Assembly: GCA_964390805.1 (NCBI GenBank)
Contig: CAYMKL010000095.1
Span: forward strand, 1-27,214
Direction: 5' to 3'
Length of the DNA stretch: 27,214 bases
Source: CAYMKL01 sp964390805
GTDB lineage: Bacteria; Chloroflexota; Anaerolineae; VGOG01
Numbering within the stretch: position 1 is the first letter of the stretch; each line of letters begins with the position of its first letter. A program made the translations under genes and the position numbers. The notes beneath the pieces were generated by a model, which was given only the letters and a program-made list of their open reading frames with translations, was not told where the DNA came from and ran no database searches. Below are positions 22,982 through 27,214 of this stretch, one piece after another.

Positions 22982-25042
22982 TTACTTCAGTCCGGTAAAG
23001 GTAATTTTGAATTTCGTTCCATCGCTTCTGTCAAGCTCTATGATTCCCCCCACCTGTTCTATCAGTGTGTGCACCAATTGCAGACCTAACGATCCCGTAT
23101 CTCGGAAGTCCAAATCCTCTGGAAAGCCCACACCATCATCACTGACCATCAGCGCATACTGACCATCATCTTCCGAATAAAACTCAATGCGTATCTCGCC
23201 TCGCCTCCCCCCTGGAAAGGCGTGTTTCAGAGAGTTCGAAACCAATTCATTCACGATCAATCCGCAAGGAATGGCTGCATCAACACCCAGGAAAACATCA
23301 TCCACGTTGATCTTCAGTCGGATGACATTCGTATTGACGCCATACGACCGGAACAGATAGCTTGCCAGGCTTCGAACGTATTCAGCGAAGTCAATCCTCG
23401 CCAGGTCTTGGGACTGATACAGCTTCTCGTGGACCAGGGCCATGGATCGGACACGGCTCTGGCTGTCCTGGAACATCTCGAGGGTCTCTATATCCTTGAT
23501 GTTCTTGGACTGCAGGTAGAGCAGGCTGGACATGACCTGCAGGTTGTTCTTGACCCGATGGTGAATCTCTTTCAGAAGCACCTCTTTCTCCCTCAAGGAT
23601 GCCCTAACCTGATCCTCAGCCCGTTTGCGCTCGGTGACATCTCTCCCGAATCCAATGACGTTCACGACTTCTCCATTCCTAATTTCTGGAGTGGCTATAA
23701 GCTCTCCGACCAAATACTGACCAGACTTAGAAAGAATACGCAGTTCATGAGCAGGTGTAGTCTCCCCACGCAACGCCTGTTCGAACTTCTCTACGGCGAT
23801 AGGCACATCATCAGGATGTACAATCTTTACGAATTGTCTCCCGAGCAACTCATCACATGACCAGTCTGTGATTGTTTCAAAGGCGGGATTCATTGATGAA
23901 ATAGTGCCTTCTTCAGAGAAAAGACTAAAGATAATATCGGGGGCTGTTTCGACAAGAGTCCGATAGCGTCTTTCGCTCTCCCGTATCTCTTCCTCCGCCT
24001 TCTTGAGTTCGGTGATGTCCTTGGCCACACAGACAGCGCCAACTGTGTTGCCCTCTTCGTCCTTAAGCAGCGAGGTTGAAAGGACTACTGGAAGTTCTCC
24101 TCCCTCCTTGGTCCTGAGACGCAAATCATAATTCTTAGCAGTTTCCTGGCCAAGAATTCTGGCTAATGGACTAGTCCTAGTTCCCTGTGCGGCAAGTAAG
24201 ATGTCAACCGATTTGCCCTCCAACTCATGTTTCTCATACCCCAATGAATCCAAGCCTGCCTGATTCATACTAACGATTCTATACTGATGATCTAGTAGTA
24301 TCAGCGGATCCATCATGGTCGAAATGATATTCTCTGCTGCAGTAGCTGGTGTAATGGTTAAGAACTTGTATTTGACAATAGCATATACTATGCCTAATGC
24401 CCAGATAAGTCCAGTAAGGTCTGCTAATTCTGGTATCACATAGATACCCTGTCTTGGAAGTATATCACTCATCAAGGAGGCAATAGGGAGAGAAACCATA
24501 CAGGTAACAAGGATTATTCTTGACTGCTTCTTCCGAATTGAGCTTTCCGTCTTTCTGTTGAAACGATAGATCAGGACAAGTCCTAACAGCATGAACGAAA
24601 CATAATAGAACTCAAGAAGATATGGCCAAATTGACTGTGACCATACGGATGCCCATCCATAGGGTTGTCTCCTGAAGTCTACTATCAAAGCATTTGTCCA
24701 TTGTTTATATACAAACAAGGGTGGCAGCAGAAAAAGGAATAGATAGGTGATCCTTCTCTGCAATACCCTTTCGCTTTTAGTGAAGACAAGACTGAACCAT
24801 ACAAAGAAGCTGCTAAGCCCACACCATCCGAGGGAGTTGATATTCACAAACAGTCTGACCGTGTTTTTGGAGACATCAGGGGCATGGAGAAAGATTGCTC
24901 CAAAGCTCCACACACACAAGCAAAGGATAAACCCGAATGAAACTCTATTAAGCAGAGATCTCGGATTCCTGGATAGTATGAAAATCGCTAGGTACAAATA
25001 TGCCAGAAAGCCGAAGAAATGGGCAAAGGGTAGAATATTCAT
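22982..25042 (-). CDS. Membrane sensor histidine kinase HK2: multi-helix sensor-PAS-PAS-HisKA_2-HATPase
   Basis: This 686-residue kinase has a hydrophobic multi-helix N-terminal region (about 1-225) that is organised like histKA_7TM but clearly differs in sequence from HK1 and HK3. Two PAS domains (about 235-350 and 355-475) follow. The catalytic core is almost the same as in HK1 and HK3: EIHHRVKNN with H494/H495, the N-box NELVSNSLKH, the G1 box DDGVGF and the G2 box LGLQLV. The stretch that codes for the membrane part (about 24200-25042) is visibly richer in A and T than the rest of the operon, which suggests a sensor acquired from another source and joined to a resident kinase core. Its ATG overlaps the stop of HK1 in ATGA, so the two are translationally coupled. 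The next gene is a REC-GGDEF. Confidence 0.92.
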   Translation of the reverse strand: MNILPFAHFFGFLAYLYLAIFILSRNPRSLLNRVSFGFILCLCVWSFGAIFLHAPDVSKNTVRLFVNINSLGWCGLSSFFVWFSLVFTKSERVLQRRITYLFLFLLPPLFVYKQWTNALIVDFRRQPYGWASVWSQSIWPYLLEFYYVSFMLLGLVLIYRFNRKTESSIRKKQSRIILVTCMVSLPIASLMSDILPRQGIYVIPELADLTGLIWALGIVYAIVKYKFLTITPATAAENIISTMMDPLILLDHQYRIVSMNQAGLDSLGYEKHELEGKSVDILLAAQGTRTSPLARILGQETAKNYDLRLRTKEGGELPVVLSTSLLKDEEGNTVGAVCVAKDITELKKAEEEIRESERRYRTLVETAPDIIFSLFSEEGTISSMNPAFETITDWSCDELLGRQFVKIVHPDDVPIAVEKFEQALRGETTPAHELRILSKSGQYLVGELIATPEIRNGEVVNVIGFGRDVTERKRAEDQVRASLREKEVLLKEIHHRVKNNLQVMSSLLYLQSKNIKDIETLEMFQDSQSRVRSMALVHEKLYQSQDLARIDFAEYVRSLASYLFRSYGVNTNVIRLKINVDDVFLGVDAAIPCGLIVNELVSNSLKHAFPGGRRGEIRIEFYSEDDGQYALMVSDDGVGFPEDLDFRDTGSLGLQLVHTLIEQVGGIIELDRSDGTKFKITFTGLK

Positions 25043-27150
25043 GTTTTTGTCTTACCCCTTCTAAATAATGGCTCCGGTTCGGCAAAGGTGATCTTGAACG
25101 CCGTTCCACCACTTCTATCCAGCTCAATGGCTCCCTCAAGCTGATCTACTAGTGTGTTCACCAATTGCAAACCCAACGACTTTGGGTTTCGAAAGTCCAA
25201 ACCCTTCGGGAAGCCCACACCGTCATCGCTGACCATCAGGATAAACTGACCCTCATTATCCTCACAAAGCTCGATGCGGATTTCGCCCGCCCTGCCATCA
25301 GGAAAGGCATGTTTCAGGGAGTTGGAAACCAACTCATTGATGATCAATCCGCAAGGAATGGCCATATCAACACCCAGGAAGACACCTTCCACGTTGATCT
25401 TCAGTTGGATAACTTTCGCATTGACACCATAGGACCGGAACAAATCGGTTGCCAGGCTTCGGACGTATTCAGCGAAGTCAGTCCTCGCCAGGTCTTGGGA
25501 TTGATACAGCATTTCGTGGACCAAGGCTATGGATCTGACCCGGCCCTCGCTGTCCCGGTACATCTCCAGGGCCTGATCATCCTCGATGCCCTTGGACTGA
25601 AGGTACAGTAAGCTGGAGATAACCTGCAGGTTGTTCTTGACCCGATGGTGGATTTCCTTCAGAAGCACCTCTTTCTCTCTGAGCGAGGCCTTGATTTGCT
25701 CCTCCGCACGTTTGCGCTCGGCGATGTCGCGTGTGACTCCCAGAATGCCAACAGGGCGGCCATTTGGGTCACGCAGGGCGGTCATTTTGACCTCGGTCCA
25801 GACTGTGGAGCCATCTTTACATTTGAGCTCAAGCTCCAGCATCCGCGACCTCGACAGGTCCTTTTGCTCCACCTGTTCTGCGGTTAGTTCTTCTGCAACA
25901 GCCTTCACGGCAACCTCAAGGGAGGTAGGAGTCAAAACCTCTTCCATGGTCTGGGCTATTGCTTCCTCAACGCTGTAGCCTCGCAGACGTGTGATGGAAG
26001 GACTGAAATAGGTATAGCGGCCGTTCATATCCATTGTCCAAATGACATCTGTTACGTTTTCGGCAAGTAGACGGTAGCTTCTCTCACTGTCTCGCAAAGC
26101 CTCCTCCGCCCGTACCCGCTCGGTGATGTCGCGCAGGACAACCACTTGACTTATGAGGCGGCCACGCCAATCAGTTATAGGGGAGATGTGCAAATCATGG
26201 GTACGCTGCCCCCCTCCTTTACCCAGCACCACTTCCCTACTCACCTCCGCCTTATCCCAGGGGAGTTCCATCGGGCCAGGCCACTCAGGCCATACTTGTT
26301 CCACGGGTTGCCCAACGGCCTCCGAAAGAGTGTGACCGATTAGACGTTGGGCCGCAGGATTCAGATCCACGATACGGTTCTGGGCATCTAGTACTACAAC
26401 ACCATCACCCATGCCTTCGATAACGGTCCCGCGCGCCACCGGCATGATGTCTCCCAGCCGCAGGCGAGGGAGGGTCCATGCCACCATCAGGCTGGTCAAG
26501 CTAAACGCCACCACTGTCAGGTCGAGGTATGGAAAAGGGTTCAATTCGGACATTTGAAGACCGCTCCCCACTAAGGAAACGCTTACGGCAAACAGCAACG
26601 CGTTTGCTTGCCAGCGGTAGAGGTGGCGCGAGCGAATGAGCACCTGGACAAGCATAAGGGCGGCAATGAGAACCAATATGTACGAATACACCACGTGGCC
26701 CCAGAACCCTACGCCGAGGGGGTGCTCCAATACCAAGAATGGCCCATCGGTGTCCAGCACAACATAGGACCAGATCAGACCGTGGGCTTCGTTGGTGAAG
26801 ACCAATAGCAAGGTGATGAGGGGCACAATGCTGAGCAGGGCCAGGTTGCGGCGCGTCAGCCATTTCTCGCGGCCGGTGTACTGAAGCACTAAGATCAACC
26901 AGGCCGTGGGCACTATGGTCATGCCAATGTACTGTACCTTGTTCCAAAAGATCTTGGTCGGCAGTTCAGCACCCCCCAGTTCTAGTGCGTACCCCAGCAG
27001 CCATACGGCGCCGGCCAGAAGCAGCAACGCCCCTGTTCTATACCAAGGCGCACGGCGGCGCCATACGTAGAGCGCTGATATGGCCGAGATAGCCACAACC
27101 ATGATTAAGAGTGTATCGGAGAATAGTAGGCAGATCTCTGCCAAGCGCAC
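25039..27150 (-). CDS. Membrane sensor histidine kinase HK1: 7TM-PAS-PAS-HisKA_2-HATPase
   Basis: The first gene of the operon, 703 residues. A histKA_7TM region (about 1-225) closely resembles that of HK3 (shared NKVQYIG, GREKWLTRR and LLSIVPLITLLL segments). A PAS domain with VLDAQNRIVDLNPAA follows, then a second PAS (about 355-475), the HisKA_2 segment EIHHRVKNN (H501/H502) and a complete HATPase domain. No REC is fused; HK1 and HK2 may both signal to the REC-GGDEF that follows HK2. The start is uncertain: GTG 27150 gives the longest protein but has no clear ribosome site, and ATG at about 27102 is an alternative. It overlaps HK2 by 4 nt. Confidence 0.92.
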   Translation of the reverse strand: MRLAEICLLFSDTLLIMVVAISAISALYVWRRRAPWYRTGALLLLAGAVWLLGYALELGGAELPTKIFWNKVQYIGMTIVPTAWLILVLQYTGREKWLTRRNLALLSIVPLITLLLVFTNEAHGLIWSYVVLDTDGPFLVLEHPLGVGFWGHVVYSYILVLIAALMLVQVLIRSRHLYRWQANALLFAVSVSLVGSGLQMSELNPFPYLDLTVVAFSLTSLMVAWTLPRLRLGDIMPVARGTVIEGMGDGVVVLDAQNRIVDLNPAAQRLIGHTLSEAVGQPVEQVWPEWPGPMELPWDKAEVSREVVLGKGGGQRTHDLHISPITDWRGRLISQVVVLRDITERVRAEEALRDSERSYRLLAENVTDVIWTMDMNGRYTYFSPSITRLRGYSVEEAIAQTMEEVLTPTSLEVAVKAVAEELTAEQVEQKDLSRSRMLELELKCKDGSTVWTEVKMTALRDPNGRPVGILGVTRDIAERKRAEEQIKASLREKEVLLKEIHHRVKNNLQVISSLLYLQSKGIEDDQALEMYRDSEGRVRSIALVHEMLYQSQDLARTDFAEYVRSLATDLFRSYGVNAKVIQLKINVEGVFLGVDMAIPCGLIINELVSNSLKHAFPDGRAGEIRIELCEDNEGQFILMVSDDGVGFPKGLDFRNPKSLGLQLVNTLVDQLEGAIELDRSGGTAFKITFAEPEPLFRRGKTKT

Positions 27151-27162
27151 TTGGGGTCCGCA

Positions 27163-27187
27163 TTTAACATAAGTCGCTCTTTAACAT
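27163..27187 (-). promoter_or_regulatory. Two TTTAACAT direct repeats upstream of HK1
   Basis: TTTAACAT occurs at 27163-27170 and 27180-27187 (minus strand ATGTTAAA), 17 bp apart, just before the first gene of the operon. No convincing -35/-10 pair is seen in the 64 bp available. It could be an operator or part of a promoter. The window's last bases (TTCGGCAGGCT) resemble the start of the REP-like repeat seen at 8037-8057. Confidence 0.3.
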
Positions 27188-27214
27188 CTGAATAGCACCG
27201 CTTTTCGGCAGGCT

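Overview
The window is a moderately GC-rich bacterial segment with two parts. The gene set suggests an uncultured, Chloroflexota-like bacterium. It contains a ClpB/ClpC pair, a release-factor-like protein with a zinc ribbon, HisKA_2 kinases with a 7TM sensor, REC proteins loaded with GAF and PAS domains, a CTP-type polyprenol kinase, an Uma2 remnant and short repeats of the CTGAG...CGAAGG kind. This placement is an inference from gene content; no rRNA or other marker is present.

Left part, plus strand (1-7716), protein quality control and stress. It holds the 3' part of an HtrA/DegP-like protease, a baeRF-type (eRF1/Vms1-like) zinc-ribbon protein that ends at a clear terminator, a full-length ClpB chaperone and a ClpC AAA+ unfoldase. 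ClpB and ClpC each have their own sigma-70-like promoter. The clpB promoter is preceded by a striking 11-bp-periodic set of TCTAACA repeats. A bidirectional terminator closes the block.

Middle, minus strand (7717-9766). An Uma2-endonuclease remnant is followed by a dolichol/phytol-kinase-like membrane protein and pseudouridine-5'-phosphate glycosidase (psuG). The last two are adjacent and separated by a REP-like element.

Right part, minus strand, transcribed from 27150 down to about 9684. This is a tightly packed operon for cyclic-di-GMP signalling. In transcription order it encodes HK1 (7TM-PAS-PAS-HisKA_2), HK2 (membrane-PAS-PAS-HisKA_2), REC-PAS2-GAF3-GGDEF, HK3 (7TM-PAS-GAF2-HisKA_2), REC-PAS2-GAF2-GGDEF, a membrane c-heme (Tll0287/DUF3365-like) GGDEF protein, a 79-codon stump of a fourth kinase, and REC-GAF3-HD-GYP. 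Three predicted cyclases and one HD-GYP phosphodiesterase are paired with soluble and membrane sensors. No DNA-binding output domain is visible, so the likely output is the c-di-GMP level. The operon has grown by duplication: its REC, GAF, 7TM and kinase modules are near copies of one another.

Two small elements have altered these genes. A 192-bp MITE-like element with 13-bp perfect terminal inverted repeats and a 6-bp target duplication cut off the last 24 codons of the HD-GYP gene; the severed end is still readable on the far side. A REP-like insertion of about 72 bp added 24 in-frame codons to a GAF domain of HK3, as shown by its paralogue in the same window.
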